From Phaseolus vulgaris (Eukaryota > Streptophyta > Magnoliopsida > Fabales > Fabaceae): a stretch of DNA of 64,000 bases. The notes under the pieces were generated by a model. That model saw nothing but the letters and a program-made list of their open reading frames with translations. It had not been told where the DNA came from and made no database searches. Of the stretch, positions 1-12,191 are shown in pieces. The stretch lies in NCBI RefSeq assembly GCF_000499845.2, contig NC_023753.2:12069181-12133180 (forward strand), read 5' to 3'. Positions within the stretch are counted from its first letter, which is position 1. Each line of letters starts with the position of its first letter. The translations under genes and the position numbers were made by a program.

Positions 1-1199
1 TTTTATTTATTTATTTAGTTTCATTAAATAATATTTTTTTATTCATTTCCTTTATTTGTGTACCAAGAAAAGAGGCTACAGATGGAAACATTTGATGGGA
101 AATAAATGGAAATGAACCCAAACCTACTGGGATCGGCTAGGATCATGGATAAAATATTTGTTAGATTTTTTAGTTTTTTGTAAATAAAAATCAAGTTTTT
201 CAACTATTTTAATTTTTTTAAGTTTGATAATGTTTTTGTCTTTTAGCCTTTGAACCAGTTCACTCGTGTGCGTGTTTAATAATCAAGCATATCCTATATA
301 GTCTATTTAAAGATGGATAAAATAGATGAGGTTACACAAATGTAACAACTTTCTATACCAATCGCCGTAATCCAACCCTCAATAAACATATCGATTTTGT
401 ATGCGTACCTAAGAACATTTCAAAAAACCGACAAAAATAAAATAATTAAAAACAACGTTAATCTTAAATCGATAACATATTATTACATTAATATGATATT
501 AATTACAATAATTTAGGTTCATATGAGTTAAAGATCAATATAAATTTATACATAATTTTATTTAAAATTAGTAAATATTATGTTTTAATAACATTCAATA
601 ATTTTATGTTATTAAGGAATCAATAGTTTATATATACTCTTTTTTTCTTTAATCCATTAAAGTATTTTTTTAGGATAAAATTGTGATGAAACTTCAAACT
701 CTAAATATCACAATTATGATAGTTGATCTAACAATACATTTTAACTATGTTTTCTCAACCAACTTGAAGTCGAAACAATTATCCCTCATAACTATTCAAA
801 TTGAAAAACTATAGTATAGTTTTTAGAGTTGTATACATTCTTGGCACCACATGCCACCTCTGTTACTAAAGAAGACCACCAACATTATCTTATGAAAAAT
901 ATCTTAAAAAAGACACAGATTTAGTAGGTAAGTGAATACAATAACGAAAATAGTTTGTAAAAATTCTTAAATTAAATGTTATATAAAAACAAAACAAAAA
1001 TAGTTTTGGTGCAATAAAACTAAATAAAGTTGCTAGTTTGTTATATAAGTATCAATATAAATAAAATAAATATATTTATTCTTGTTTTAAGAATGATGAT
1101 GGTGGAAATTGATATGTTGTCCCCTCTTCCTGATCACCTCTTGGTTGAACGTTCAGACTTTGCTTTTGTAGTTGGTGTGCAATATGAATGACTCCCTCC
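1..1199. other. AT-rich intergenic stretch, nothing recognised
   Basis: Low-complexity AT-rich DNA with no coding pattern, RNA gene or clear repeat boundary that I could identify. The small open frames here lack any family signature. The first recognisable sequence is the LINE that begins near 1200. Confidence 0.5.
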
Positions 1200-1388
1200 A
1201 TTTTGTTCTCACTGTAAGATGATTGGATTTGAGCTTGCTCAGTGCCAAGTGATTCATGATCAAGATTGTGTTTCTGGGCCTCAACATAAACCTTCCCAAA
1301 AGACAACTTTTGATGAACAGGAACAGGGAGGATTGTGGTTCCTAAACAACATAAATAATATCAGAAGAAAGATCCGCAATCGAAGCTC

Positions 1389-2096
1389 GTGGAAGACCCC
1401 ACTGATAAATTGAAAATTGATGCTCCTGGAGGGGCTAATGCAGGGTCACTCTTGGGTCACCTTGCTTTTGATAAAACAGGTGGAGAGGAGGATGATTTTG
1501 CAGATATGCCTCCTCTCGAGGATGCCTCATATCATGATAGGTCCCCATCCAGGCAGGGGTTGTCCACTCCCACTTTGGATTTCCCAAAATCGGGGATGCT
1601 AAGGAATTCACCTGTTGTTATGCAAGCCAAGGGCTTAAAGTCACATTCAGTTACAACTCTTATTGATGATCATCATGAGGAGGTCTCTACTCCTGTGGCT
1701 GCACCATCTCCGTTGCATCCTACCTCTCATCAAATGGCTAAATCTCCTGCAGTTTCTAAAGCACCAATTAAGACTCCAATTGATGGTCATCATGTGGAGG
1801 TCTCTGCTATTGTGACTGTACCATCTTCGATACCTCATACCTCCCATCGGCAGGCTAAATCTGTTGGGGATGTTAAAGCACTATCGTTGGTCCTGCAAAA
1901 TCACTTTTCCTCTCTTGATGGTTTGGAAACTACAGATATTGTTTCAAAATTTTGGGTTGATCCTAATGAGATGGAGGAGGATGTCAGTGATACTGGGAAG
2001 AAAATAGTTTGCACTAAAAGAAAACTAGGGAGACCACCTAAGGGGACTAGTAAGTCGAAAAAAACTACTAAGGCAATTATCTCTACAACATCGTAA
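1389..2096 (+). pseudogene. LINE ORF1 C-terminal part with AT-hook-like tail
   Basis: A 235-residue open frame just upstream of the endonuclease remnant, where LINE ORF1 is expected. The visible part is low-complexity and rich in Ser, Pro and Thr. It holds two diverged copies of a roughly 35-residue block (cores IDDHHEEVST and IDGHHVEVSA, each followed by a Pro/Ser stretch and an AKS motif). Near the C-terminus is a basic AT-hook-like motif, KLGRPPKGTSKSKK. The usual N-terminal RNA-binding domain and CCHC knuckle are not seen, so the ORF is probably 5'-truncated or decayed. ORF1 proteins bind the element's RNA. The assignment rests on position more than on a diagnostic domain. Confidence 0.6.
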
Positions 2097-2800
2097 TGAA
2101 AGTCTCTTCATTTTTCTGAAATGCTAGAGGACCCCGACCACAAAACTGTGGAGATGTTGATTAGTTTACTTAAACTACATAAACCCCTCCTGGTTTTTCT
2201 TATTGAACCTATGATGTCGTACACTAATACTTTTGATGTCCTTTTCAAATCTGTTAATATGCATTTGGTGGATACGTCTCCTATTATTAATAAAGCTACT
2301 AAACTTTGGTGTTTGGCCATTCCTAATCTTGTCCAAAATTTCTTGGTCAATGATCAGTTAATTTCTGTAATTTTTCTTCTGCATGATAAATGTTTTAGCT
2401 TTGCAGGTGTTTATGGTGCTAACACATACTTGGCTAGAAGGTTTTTGTGGAGGGATCTTAGTTTCTTCACAGGGCCTTGGAGTATTCTGGAAGATTTTAA
2501 TGTTGTGCTCTCGACGAATGACTGTAAAGGGGGGTGATTCCTAATCAGGTTTCTTGTAATGAATTCCTTGATTGGATTAATAGTAATGATATTTCTTGTA
2601 TGCCTTTTACTAGATTTTGTTATACTTGATGTAATGGAAGGAGAGGGTTGCATAGAATTCATAGAAGACTGGATATGGCTTTATGTAATGGAGTGTGTCT
2701 GGATGAATGAGATTCTTGTACTTATGAGGTTCTTGTTAAAATTTGTTCTGATCATTCCCCTATTCTTGCTAGTCTTGCTAGTAATTCGTTGAGAAAGGTT
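2096..2800 (+). pseudogene. LINE ORF2 endonuclease remnant
   Basis: The reading begins with a stop-disrupted form of the plant LINE endonuclease start (F-stop-NARG, where FWNARG or FWNVRG is usual), followed by a frame with LLKLHKPLLVFLIEPM and, further on, GPWSILEDFNVVLS, both typical of the apurinic endonuclease domain that nicks target DNA. Frame breaks follow near 2535 and beyond, and the C-terminal part of the domain survives only as scattered pieces. Non-functional. Confidence 0.75.
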
Positions 2801-3037
2801 AGCAATTTTTGTTTCTTTTCTATATGGCTTCAGAACACTTCATGTCTGTAGCTTATTCATGATTCTTGGGCTAATAAGGTTGTTGGTTGTCCTATTTTTA
2901 TTTTGCAACATAAGTTAAAAAGGTTGAAAATTGAGCTCCCAGACTAAAATAAAATTTCTTTTGGTAATGTTCACAATGCATTTCTTCTTAAGCAGGGTCT
3001 CCTCCTTGGTATTAAACAAAACTTAAAGACTGGTAAT

Positions 3038-4627
3038 TTGTCTAATATTGATGGGCTTCTCCGTCAAGAAAAGATTGTTAAGGAGGAGCTTGATCATGCT
3101 TTTCGCTGCCAATATTTGTTTCGGAAAGAAAGGGCTAAGATGTTATGGTTCAAAGATGGAGATCGAAATACTGCTTTTTTCCATGTTGTGGTAAACAAGA
3201 GAAATAATTCTAGTGGAATTCATCGTCTACGGATTGATAATGAGGTTATTAAGGATCCTAAACTCATTAAGGATCATATTTTGGACTTTTATAAAAATAT
3301 TTATACTGAGTCTATTTCTAATATTCAAGATACAAGTAATATGAAAGATTTTATCAGTTCTTATATTTTTGAGATAGTTTCTTCTGAGGAGAATATGATG
3401 TTGATTAAATGTCATGATTTTTTGGAAATCAAGACTGTTGTTTTTAATCTTAATGGTAATATTGCTCCTGGTCCTGATGGTTTTGGTGGTGATTTCTATC
3501 GTTCTTGCTAGGACATTATTGGGACAAATGTTTGCAGTGTTGTTCAACAATTTGTTAAACAAAATTGGGTTCTCCCTGGAATGAACAATAATGTGGTATC
3601 TCTTATTCCTAAGATTTAGGGTTCTGACTCCATTAAAGATTACAGGCTAATTGTTGTTGCTAATTTCAAATTTAAGATTATTTCCAAGATACTAGCGAAT
3701 AGGCTTGCACTTGTGGCTGCTAGAATCATTTCTCCTAATCAATATGGGTTTGTGCAAGGTAGACTGATTCATGATTGCATTGGTATTACTTTTGAAGCTA
3801 TTAACATGATTAATAAAAAGGTTAGAGGAGGTAATGTGACTTACAAAGTTGATATTCATAAAGCCTTTGACACTCTGAATTGGAAGTTCTTATTATTTTT
3901 GACACGCTTTGGTTTTCACCCCTCGTTTGTCAGTTGGATTAGTACAATTCTCTATTCAGCTATGCTTTCTATCATAATAAATGATAGTTTGGTGGATTTT
4001 TTTTCCTTACAGTAGAGGTATCAGACAAGGAAATCCTTTGTCTCCTTTACTTTTTTGTCTTGTAGAGGAAGTTCTTAGTGGAGGTATTTATAAGCTTGTC
4101 AATGATAAGAAAATTTTACATATGCATAGTCCACAAGGTTATCTCACTCCCTCACATATTTTATATGATGATGACATATTTATTTTTTGTAGGGGGATAT
4201 TAAGTCTCTTAAAAATTTGAGTATTTTTCTTAAAATATATGGTGATTTTTCTGGTCAATATATTAATAACTCTAAAATTAGTTTTTTCACTATGGATAAT
4301 TCTACAATATTTGTCACCAAAATTCAACGTATTCTTTCTTGTAGTCATGGTTGTTTGTCTTTCAATTATTTAGGACTATCTATCTTTATTGGTGTTCCAA
4401 AATGTCGATTTCTTCAACCTTTGGCTGATAAAGTCAAATTGAAGACAACATCTTGGAAAGGTAAATCTTTTATCATGATGGGTCAGATTCAATTGGTCAA
4501 TACGATGATTACTGGATTTCTAGCTCATAACTTTAATATGTATAAATGGCCTATTTCACTTTTTAACCAAGTTGAGCAGTGGTGTCGAAATTTTATTTGG
4601 ACTGGTGGTATTTTGAAAAAGGCATAG
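3038..4627 (+). pseudogene. LINE ORF2 reverse transcriptase remnant
   Basis: This stretch carries the RT lead-in (KMLWFKDGDRNTAFFH), the AP/PDGF motif (IAPGPDGFGGDFY), KDYRLIVVANFKFKIISKIL, the Q-G-F motif (NQYGFVQGRLIHDCI), motif A (KVDIHKAFDTLNW), the strand-transfer motif RGIRQGNPLSPLLFCL and the catalytic box. The catalytic box reads YDDDIFIF, where YADD or FADD is usual. The thumb-like region (SFNYLGLSIFIGVPK, SWKGKSFIMMGQIQLVN) follows. Stops near 3510, 3619, 4014 and 4218 and frame changes break the protein. RT copies LINE RNA at the nicked target. Confidence 0.88.
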
Positions 4628-5044
4628 TCACCGTGAATTGGGACACGATTTGTTCTCCTCTTGAGAATGGAGGTTTGACGATTATTAATCTTCGTCATGA
4701 AAATAATGCATATTTTCTTTAAGCTTGCTTGAAACTTTGCTTATAGCAATAGGCGTTGGTCTTTTCTACTGAAAGTCAGGGTTCTGAAATCAAAATATGA
4801 GTTTAGAATGGTTTATATATCTTCATCTTTTTGGCCTGGAATTAAGTAGTTTTATTCTACTATACTTGATTATACTTCTTGGAATATTGGTACATGTACT
4901 TTTATTAATTTCTGGAATGATAAATGGTATTCTACTACTTCTTTAGCAAATATTGTAGGGTTATCTGATGGTGCTAGCATTCTGGATACAATCTCTCAAT
5001 TTTGGGCAAGTTGTGATTGGAATATTCCCTTGTCTTTACCGTAG

Positions 5045-5734
5045 ATGCCTCATTTTTTTAATCATATCATGGTTAGGGAGGAGCAGGATATTCCTAATTG
5101 GATTCTAGATGAGTCTGGTCGTTTCACTCTTAAATCGGCTAGGAATTTTTTCTTGGAACCAGGAGTTCCCTGTGGTTGGGGTAAATTCATTTGGTCTTCA
5201 TCTATTCCGCCTTCCAAAACTCTAGTACTTTGGAAAGATTTTCATGAGCGTCTTCCTACAGATCAACATATTCAAAATAAAGGTTTGCATATATGTTCTA
5301 TGTGTACGCTTTGTGAAAAGCATGAAGAATCTATTCAACATTTATTTTTTGAATGTTCTAATGCTTTGCATATTTGGAGTTGTGTTCGGCAAATTTTTCT
5401 TACTTCTCAGTTCCCTAATAAGGATGATCCTCTTTCTTTTATTAAGAGTGATGGTAGTCCGTTGGTTAAATTGATTAAGCTTGTTGTGATAACTTTTTCT
5501 ATTTGGATGATATGGCGTATGGGGAATTATGCTAGATTTCAGGATAAGATTGAGGTTTCTAGGGATACTTCGTTAATTAAATATTTAACTTGTCTAGGGG
5601 GGAATTTGTCTAAAGCTTCAATGAAGAATGCTCTGTTGGATTTCAACGTGATTCAGTTTTTTGGTATTAATACTCGTAGTGGTAAATTTCTTTGTCATAT
5701 TCCAGTTAGATGGGAGTTTCCTTCACCAGACTAA
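5045..5734 (+). pseudogene. LINE ORF2 zf-RVT region
   Basis: The open frame includes the zinc-binding region typical of the C-terminus of plant LINE RTs: GRFTLKSARNFF, then FHERLPTDQHIQNKGLHICSMC, CTLCEKHEESIQHLFFEC and a Trp-rich continuation. The Cys/His spacing (C-x2-C, then H-x4-C) is intact. It lies about 400 bp beyond the RT part; the segment between is open only in short pieces. Confidence 0.8.
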
Positions 5735-6140
5735 GTTAAAATTAACACTGATGGGGTGCTAGGGGGTATTCTGGTCTTGCTACTTGTGGAGGTATTTTCC
5801 ATGGGAATATGGGGGAGTTTATTGGTGCTTTCTCTGTGTTTCTTGAAGTTTTATGGAGTTATACATGTTGTGGAGGAAGCTCAAAAGATGTGGCTTACTA
5901 ATGTTTGGCTTGAATGTGATTCTGCATTGGTTTGTCTTGCCTTGGTCTGTGGATGCTTCGTAATTGATGGAATACTTGTCTTAATTACTGTTCAAAATCA
6001 GGTTTAGGGTTACTAATGTTTTTCGTGAAGGAAATATGTGTGCTAATAAGTTGGCTAATTTAGGATTTATTCATAGAGAATCATTTCATTTGTATAATAG
6101 GTTTTCATCTAGTCCGTCCTTAGAATTCTTTATGAATATG
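5735..6140 (+). pseudogene. LINE C-terminal RNase H remnant
   Basis: Directly after the zf-RVT frame, translation gives VKINTDGVLGG and then, after a frame change, a CGGIFHGNMGEFIGAFS-like segment. This is the start of the RNase H1 fold found in reverse transcriptase-like proteins of plant LINEs (first catalytic Asp in NTDG). The remainder is broken by stops. RNase H would remove RNA from the RNA-DNA hybrid. Confidence 0.65.
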
Positions 6141-6180
6141 TATAGTCTACCTATGTATTGTTTTTGTTAACATATGAGTT

Positions 6181-8776
6181 TTGGTCTAGTCTTTCCATAT
6201 TTTTGTTTGTATTTTTTTAATAATATTTTTTTAATGATATTTTTTTCATATGATGACAAATGATTGTTGTTACTTGAGATGTTAGCCTAACTAAGATGAC
6301 AAGTTTCATAATGATGTCTAACATGAAAGTTTTTATAGAAAATAAAAAAATATGATTTCTTTGAATATTTCTTTTTATTTACATCAAGGATTCTTTTCCC
6401 TTACTGGTAGCAAGAGGTAAATTTCCTTTGAGACATATAAATATCGAAATAAATTATTTCTTACAATCTGTGAATAATTTTTTGACAACGAATCATTTAA
6501 GTTTCAAAACTTCAAATATTTTATATACTCTTTTTTTTTTCCAAATAAACTTAAATGTGAATGTTTGATTTTAGTTTCTTAAAAGAAAATGTTTTCACTT
6601 TTTAAAAAGTTGAAGTTGAAGTTTTTGTCTTTATTATGTAGGATGTGACATTGGCTAACTACTTATGTTTAATAATAGATACAATAAACATCTCATATAA
6701 TACTTGCTATTATTTCTGGTATAATATCAAACATATGATATCTCCAAAGAAAAATATATCTTTAAAATAAATGCTACATTTTATCTTAAAAATAAATTTA
6801 AAAACTCAAATTAATTAATCCATTTTACTTAGTTGTTAATACAGTTATTTTCATACAAATTAATTTAAATAAGACGATAGTATACTGCATTGAAAAATAA
6901 TTAGGTTTATTATCAACAGGGTAATCAAAATCAATCAATGATATAATTATTCAACATTCTAAGATTTGTTTGGGTGAACGACGTAAAGTAGAATAAATAT
7001 GTATTTGGATTGAGGAGGGAATATGTGGAGATTTGAGAGAAAGGATGTGTGAGAATTTGAGATGAAAGTTTAAAGATAGTAGAAGTGTTTGAATTGTGGT
7101 ATGCTAGAGGAGATGTGTAAGGAAAGTTTATGAGAATTTGTGAGTGATGGATGATTGTGAGAGAATTTTAATTTTTTTTGAAATATGTAAAATGTTACTT
7201 TACAAATTTATACTTACCTATTAAAAAAAATAATGAAATGATTTATTTTTGTTTAAAAATAAACATCTTTAACATATTTAGTAAATTTAAAAATTAAATT
7301 TAGAAAATAAATATATATTAAATATAAATATATAATTTAAAAATTATAATTAGAAAAAAAATGTATTCAACACATTACATCAAAACAGAACTTCAAGTAA
7401 TTTCTTAAAATATTAAACATATACTATAAAATTAAAAAATAAATTATAAAATAAATGAGATCTCCTATAAATAAAAAATATTTTTTTTATTATTAAAAAC
7501 CATATAAAAATGAAAATAAAAAATATTACAACAACAAAAATAAACCATAATTAACAATAGAAAATAAAACATTCTTATTAAATAAATTATAACTCATAAA
7601 CATAATAACTATACACAAAAATATATTAATATAAACACAACAATAAATTAAATAAAAACAAAAATTCAATTAATTTCTTAAAATTTTAAACATATACTAT
7701 AAAATTGAAAAAAAAAATCACACAGCAGCCTAAATGCAAATCACTTTTTTATTGTAAATAGTACATTCACACAAAATAAAACAGACCCTAAAAGTAATAA
7801 AAAAAAGTGAAAAGTGAGATTAAAATTGAGGGACGAAAATTAAGAAAAACGTTAGTAGTTAATTTGATTTATGTGAATAAATTTGGTTGTATATTAATAT
7901 ATTTAGTTAATAATTTATAAAATAAGTTTTTAAAATTAATTTAATGTAAAGAAATTTAAAAATGTAAATTAGAGTTAAAATAAATTTCAAATTAAGATAA
8001 AATATTATTATAAAACCTTAATAAATAAATAAAATTCTATTTCAGAATAAAATTATATTAAAATAAATCACAAAAATGTTAATTAATTTTATTTTATTTA
8101 TTATTTTAAAATATATTTTAGTTATTAATTATTTAATATAAAATTTATATCTATATATAAGAAGATTCTCCTCGTAGCCCATTTTTTTTGGTGTACACAT
8201 TTATTTTTTCATTTTATCCTTATATCAATATTTTATTTTATTGTTTTTAGAAATATATAATAAGAGGTTTTTTGTCATTTTAGTGTTATCTTGGACATTC
8301 CTATCATTTTCTTTTTTTTGGTATTCACTCTCAATTTTTCAATTCTATAATTTGAATACCAAATGTAACTTTCTTAACAACTTTTCACTTTTCTCTCTAT
8401 CAAAAACTTCTCACTTCTCTCCTTCTCTTAATTGCCCTTAATCAGATACAATATTAATATGTCTGAAACCTCACCCCTTCTCTCACGTCCTTTTCTCTTA
8501 GAGACACATGCATTCTCACTTTTTTTCTTTTCTATTTTATGTAGATACTTACGTAATCTCATCCTCATTTTTTTTTTCTATTTTTTCTTGTTTTGTTCCA
8601 ATTGTTTCATCTTCTTTACATGCATTGCATTTTTGTATATAGGATGTTTTTGTAGATAGGATTTTGTATATAGTTTTTTTTATTGGTTTGCAGTTGTCGT
8701 CATCAAAAGCATGAAGTTTGATCCGTTGGTTGAATTAAGATCTCTTCGTCTAACGCACTCTCTTCTGCACCTCACC
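6181..8776. other. AT-rich intergenic stretch without recognised gene
   Basis: Very AT-rich DNA with poly-A/T tracts and no coding pattern. From about 8153 the sequence TCTATATATAAGAAGATTCT could be a Helitron-like 5' end, but no matching 3' hairpin and CTRR terminus was identified. The pyrimidine-rich part at 8240-8800 leads into the direct repeat described next. Confidence 0.45.
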
Positions 8777-9412
8777 TCACTCACTCTATTTCCCCCACTC
8801 TTAAATGAGTAAGTTTCTCTATTCACATGGTGTCTATAGCTTATTTCTTCACTATTTTTCCCCTAAATCTTTTTTCTTTTCTTGTTTTATTAAAGATTCA
8901 AATGTTTTTTTTTTATCAAGAGCATTAAAATAATTTATTTTTTTTTGTAAACATTAACTACTTTTTTATCTTCCAAGATAATTTTTTTAAGTCTTCAAAG
9001 ATAATTTTTTAAGCCTTTAAAACTAAAAAGGGATAAATGTTTTATTAAGCTTATTTCCATGTTTCTGTTTTGTTCTCAAGCTACTTAGATATGAAGGTGT
9101 AGAAATCATTAATCCAGATGGTAAATAAGATCCAGAGGAGGAAGCATAAAGATGAAGATGGAAACAAGAGTATTTATTTATTTATTTATTTCCATTGACT
9201 CTTTTATGTAAAGGAAAAAGATAGTTATTCGAAGATGATGCAATCATATATTTGTATATGTTCATATGTAATATTATTAGTGACACTAAAATGAATTTAG
9301 TTTTAATAAATCTTATTAAATATATAATAGATACATATAACCTCTTTTATTCAACTTTTAATATTAAACATAATTATATATAAATAATAAAATAAAAAAT
9401 ACGGATACACAA
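8777..9412. repeat. Direct repeat, copy 1 of 2 (about 0.64 kb)
   Basis: From TCACTCACTCTATTTCCCCC to the AT-rich end near 9412, this is a diverged direct copy of 12192-12930. Shared blocks in the same order include CCCCCACTCTTAAATGAGT, GCTTATTTCTTCACTATTTT, GGTGTAGAA and TATTTATTTATT, then the common end TAAATAATAAAATAAAAA. The truncated copia element and a MITE half lie between the two copies. Family unknown; Helitron-derived or unclassified repeat are both possible. Confidence 0.7.
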
Positions 9413-9891
9413 GCGTAAGAGAATCTATATTTTCGCAAGTATATATATAAACTAAGTTAGTATTTCGAATACGTCAAGTTAAAAAGTAAAAGATTTCGTA
9501 GATTTCAAAGGATTTATTGAATTTTGTTTACTCAAATTTTCTATTTCACACACTTTCTTTTAAGAGAACACGAATTAGTTTGATTTAGATTCAGAATCAA
9601 ACATAAAAACCGATTATTTAATTTAATTTAATTTTAATTAAATAATATTTTATAATTCATTTTTGGATTCGATCTTTTAATTTTATAACCATAAAATTAT
9701 TATTTTATAAAAATTTTAAAATAAAAGCATAGTATGTTTTTTTCTATTATTTTCCATATAAGAAATGTTTTAACTTTTTTCTCTTCCCCTCATAAAACAT
9801 GAAACTTTATTATTTTTTACTTTTTGCACATATTTTAATTTTTAGTCGCTAGCAATAAAATATTGACTATTACGTAAAATATAATAAAAAT

Positions 9892-9919
9892 ATTATTATT
9901 ATTATTATTATTATTATTA
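9892..9919. repeat. (ATT)n microsatellite
   Basis: About nine uninterrupted ATT/TTA trinucleotide units in AT-rich intergenic DNA. Confidence 0.9.
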
Positions 9920-10018
9920 GCAAAATTATATTTACATACTTTTATATTATGTAACTTATTTTAACTTTTATATTATTTATAATAGTTATTACACTATGTG
10001 GATATATACTTCAATAAC

Positions 10019-10190
10019 CATTACAAAAAAATCATTAAATAGTAACTAATTTTAGACACAAAAAATAATTAGTTCTTATATTGACTAAATTAGATAATAT
10101 TTTAGAGACAAAAATTTATTGATTTCTAAATTAGTTTCTATTATTGATAAATAGTTTCTAATTAGCTACCAAGATTTTTGTTACCAAATC
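10019..10190. mobile_element. Left half of a MITE-like element
   Basis: The order ATTAAATAGTAACTAATTTT, AGACACAAAAAATAATTAGT, TTGACTAAATTA and GATAAATAGTTTCTAATTAG matches the left arm of the fold-back element at 20225-20561. The second arm is missing: similarity stops at the copia remnant that starts at 10190, suggesting truncation there. Confidence 0.55.
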
Positions 10191-10477
10191 TAGAATCTAA
10201 ATAGTAATTTATAGCGTGAGAAATCATTAACAATAGTTAAAAAAATATCTAAAACCTTGCATAGAAATGATAGAACATGGTCCCTAAATGTCCATATGAA
10301 GCAATTCAAAAATTTAGTAGCAAAAGTACTTAAAGCAAAAGGAAGTTTCTTTTGTCTTGCACGATGGCAAGTATCACAGACATGCAATTTTTCAGCAGTA
10401 ATGTGGGGATATTGAGTTCTCAAAACATTTAGTCTTTCATCAGATATATGTCTCATTCTATAGTGCCATAGATTCAT
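10190..10477 (-). pseudogene. copia GAG pre-integrase and integrase start
   Basis: The frame opens with LWHYRMRHISDERLNVL, then CDTCHRARQKKLPF, the HHCC zinc-binding module of copia integrase, and reaches VNDFSRYK, the start of the catalytic core (D-D-E family, first Asp in the DFSR context). It then ends, so two of the three catalytic residues are missing. Confidence 0.8.
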
Positions 10478-11168
10478 GTCCTTAACAATACAAATGAAAA
10501 AGGAACACTATGAGGTGTGGTATTATTTCTAAAACTAGAATATTCAAAAATGTATAATCCAACTTTAATATCAACTAAACCAATCCTCTTTTTGGTTTGA
10601 CTGTCTTGTATAGGATAACGAGCATAGGAAAAAAAAATCAAATTGCAGTTCAGAGTAAGAATCAATTTTGAAGCAGATACGAGATTGAAAGCAAATTGTG
10701 GGACATATAAGACATTAGTAAGATGCAGTTTGTTATTGAAGATAATGGTTCCAGGAATATTAGAAAAGGCATGTATGCCATTTGGTAGGATAAGCCGAAT
10801 AGGTTTAATGATTTTTTATGAGGTAAATTCAGATAAGGAGTTGCAGACATGATCAATGACCCATGTGTCTATAAGCCAACAGTTTTTAGCATTATGTAAT
10901 TTATTTAAAGCATAAATGTTACCAATGGGAGGCTGGGCAACTGTTTTGTGTGAGGGATCCACAGTGAAGGTTCCCACTTGATTCACTTGCGCTTGGTTGG
11001 CAACAGAACCATTGTTGTTTTTCTTGAGAATTTCAGACAGGGCCTGATATTGCTACATAGTGAGGCAAAAATCACCAGTTTCCTATTCTTTCTTGCCATG
11101 CTCAGAAAAAAACATCATCAGATATCACAACATTGGTAACACTAGTTTTACCACTGTAAAATTTGTAT

Positions 11169-11390
11169 CTAGGGGGTAACCATGCTTTTTGTAGCAGGTA
11201 TCAACAATGTGACATGTTCTGTTACAGTGGGTGCATAGTTTCTTTCCAAATTTATGAGTTTTCTTTTCTTCATTAGGAAAACAATTTTTTTGCGAAAGTA
11301 AGCATTTTCAGTATGACCATTCTTACCACAAAAAGAGCAAACAATAGGGATATTGCGATTAGAACTAACATTATTCACACTGGTAATCAA
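11169..11390 (-). pseudogene. copia gag zinc-knuckle fragment
   Basis: Contains CSFCGKNGHTENAYFRK. This is the CCHC nucleic-acid-binding knuckle of copia gag, with the last Cys replaced by Tyr (usually GHTxxxCFxK). Binding of RNA by this knuckle would probably be impaired. Confidence 0.7.
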
Positions 11391-11483
11391 AAAATTACTA
11401 GACAGTTGGCTCTACTGTTGAGCCACAAGGGAAAAGATCTTTGTTATGGGAGGTATGGGTTTCCATAAGAAAAACATGGGACC

Positions 11484-11783
11484 TTATATTGTGATATTGA
11501 TCATCCAAACCATGTAAGAACTGCATAGTCTGATCCTCATATTTTCTTTGATTAATAATAGAGGAAACAAAAGACGAACACTTAGTCGCATAGACACATA
11601 CAATATTAGGTTAAAGTTTTCCAATTCATCCCAAATGATTATGAGTTCAGTGAAACGTTCAGTAACATATAAATCCCCTTGTTTCAAAGAGGCAACTTCC
11701 AATTGAAGGTCATAAATTCTAGATAAATCCCCTTGTGAAAACCTAATTTTCAAATCATTCCATATACCCAAAGCAATGTCCAT
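11484..11783 (-). pseudogene. copia gag core fragment
   Basis: The frame MDIALGIWNDLKIRFSQGDL and LQLEVASLKQGDLYVTERF matches the copia gag core (AKEIWDDLKERFSQGN-type and ITSLKQGSLSVTEYFT-type). It continues the gag fragment at 11859-12146 after a frame break and a stop. Inactive. Confidence 0.75.
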
Positions 11784-11858
11784 CCAGATAATACTCTATC
11801 TAATATGAGTAGATACAGAATGAACTAACCACAATGCCACTATATTGTTGCATCTTTT

Positions 11859-12146
11859 CTAAGCAGAGTGTATTGGATGATCCTCGTCTAGACAGGGATG
11901 CGAACCCAGGATGAATTCCACCTTGTTCTTCGCACTCAAGGTTGTCATCACATACCTACTCCAAGAGTGATAGTTGGTGGAGTCCAATACTAACGAGACT
12001 AAAGGCGCGACTAGGTTTTCGTTGGGGTGTTGATAAAGAAAGCTAGCTTGTTGATTTGATTGACTAGATAGAACATGTTGCGTCGCGCATTCTTCGACTG
12101 TGACTGAAAAGGAGAGGAATAAACACAAGATTAATATCAAGAACAT
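11859..12146 (-). pseudogene. copia gag N-terminal fragment
   Basis: The frame reads EECATQHVLSSQSNQQASF and later LVSLVLDSTNYHSWSRYVMT, then SAKNKVEFILGSHP. This is the retrotransposon gag N-terminal pattern (gag-like UBN2 families) in which a Trp-containing motif precedes the RNA-packaging core. It ends at a stop before DEDHPIHSA runs into the next gag segment. Gag would form the virus-like particle of the element. Confidence 0.75.
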
Positions 12147-12191
12147 AAGAGATCAAAGAGAAACATACCAAGATTCAGAGTGCGCAACAGA

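Larger units (their letters stand above)
1200..6180 (+). mobile_element. L1-type LINE retrotransposon, decayed but nearly full-length
   Basis: A non-LTR retrotransposon recognised from its domain order on the + strand: an ORF1 C-terminal part (to 2096), an apurinic-type endonuclease start (about 2096-2540), reverse transcriptase (about 3040-4620), the zf-RVT cysteine/histidine region (5045-5734) and an RNase H-like C-terminus (5735-6130). Many in-frame stops and frame changes split the second ORF into at least six pieces, so it is inactive. The 5' boundary is uncertain and no target-site duplication or long poly(A) tail was found; the 3' boundary near 6180 marks only where similarity stops. 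A terminal RNase H is known in some plant L1 lineages. Confidence 0.85.
10190..12146 (-). mobile_element. Truncated, decayed Ty1/copia element (gag to integrase start)
   Basis: Read on the minus strand, the domains come in copia order: gag (NYHSWSR motif, about 12100-11484), CCHC knuckle (CSFCGKNGHTENAYFRK, about 11340), protease remnant (about 10900-10850), GAG pre-integrase region (MNLWHYRMRHISDERL and CDTCHRARQKKLPF, 10477-10320) and the start of integrase (DFSRYK), ending at 10190. Most of integrase, all of RT-RNase H and both LTRs are missing. Many stops and frame changes; inactive. Confidence 0.85.

Noticed and set aside
6960..7790. MITE starting TTTGTTTGGGTGAACG
   Set aside because: No convincing inverted partner was found; the ACAGACCC sequence near 7785 does not match well.
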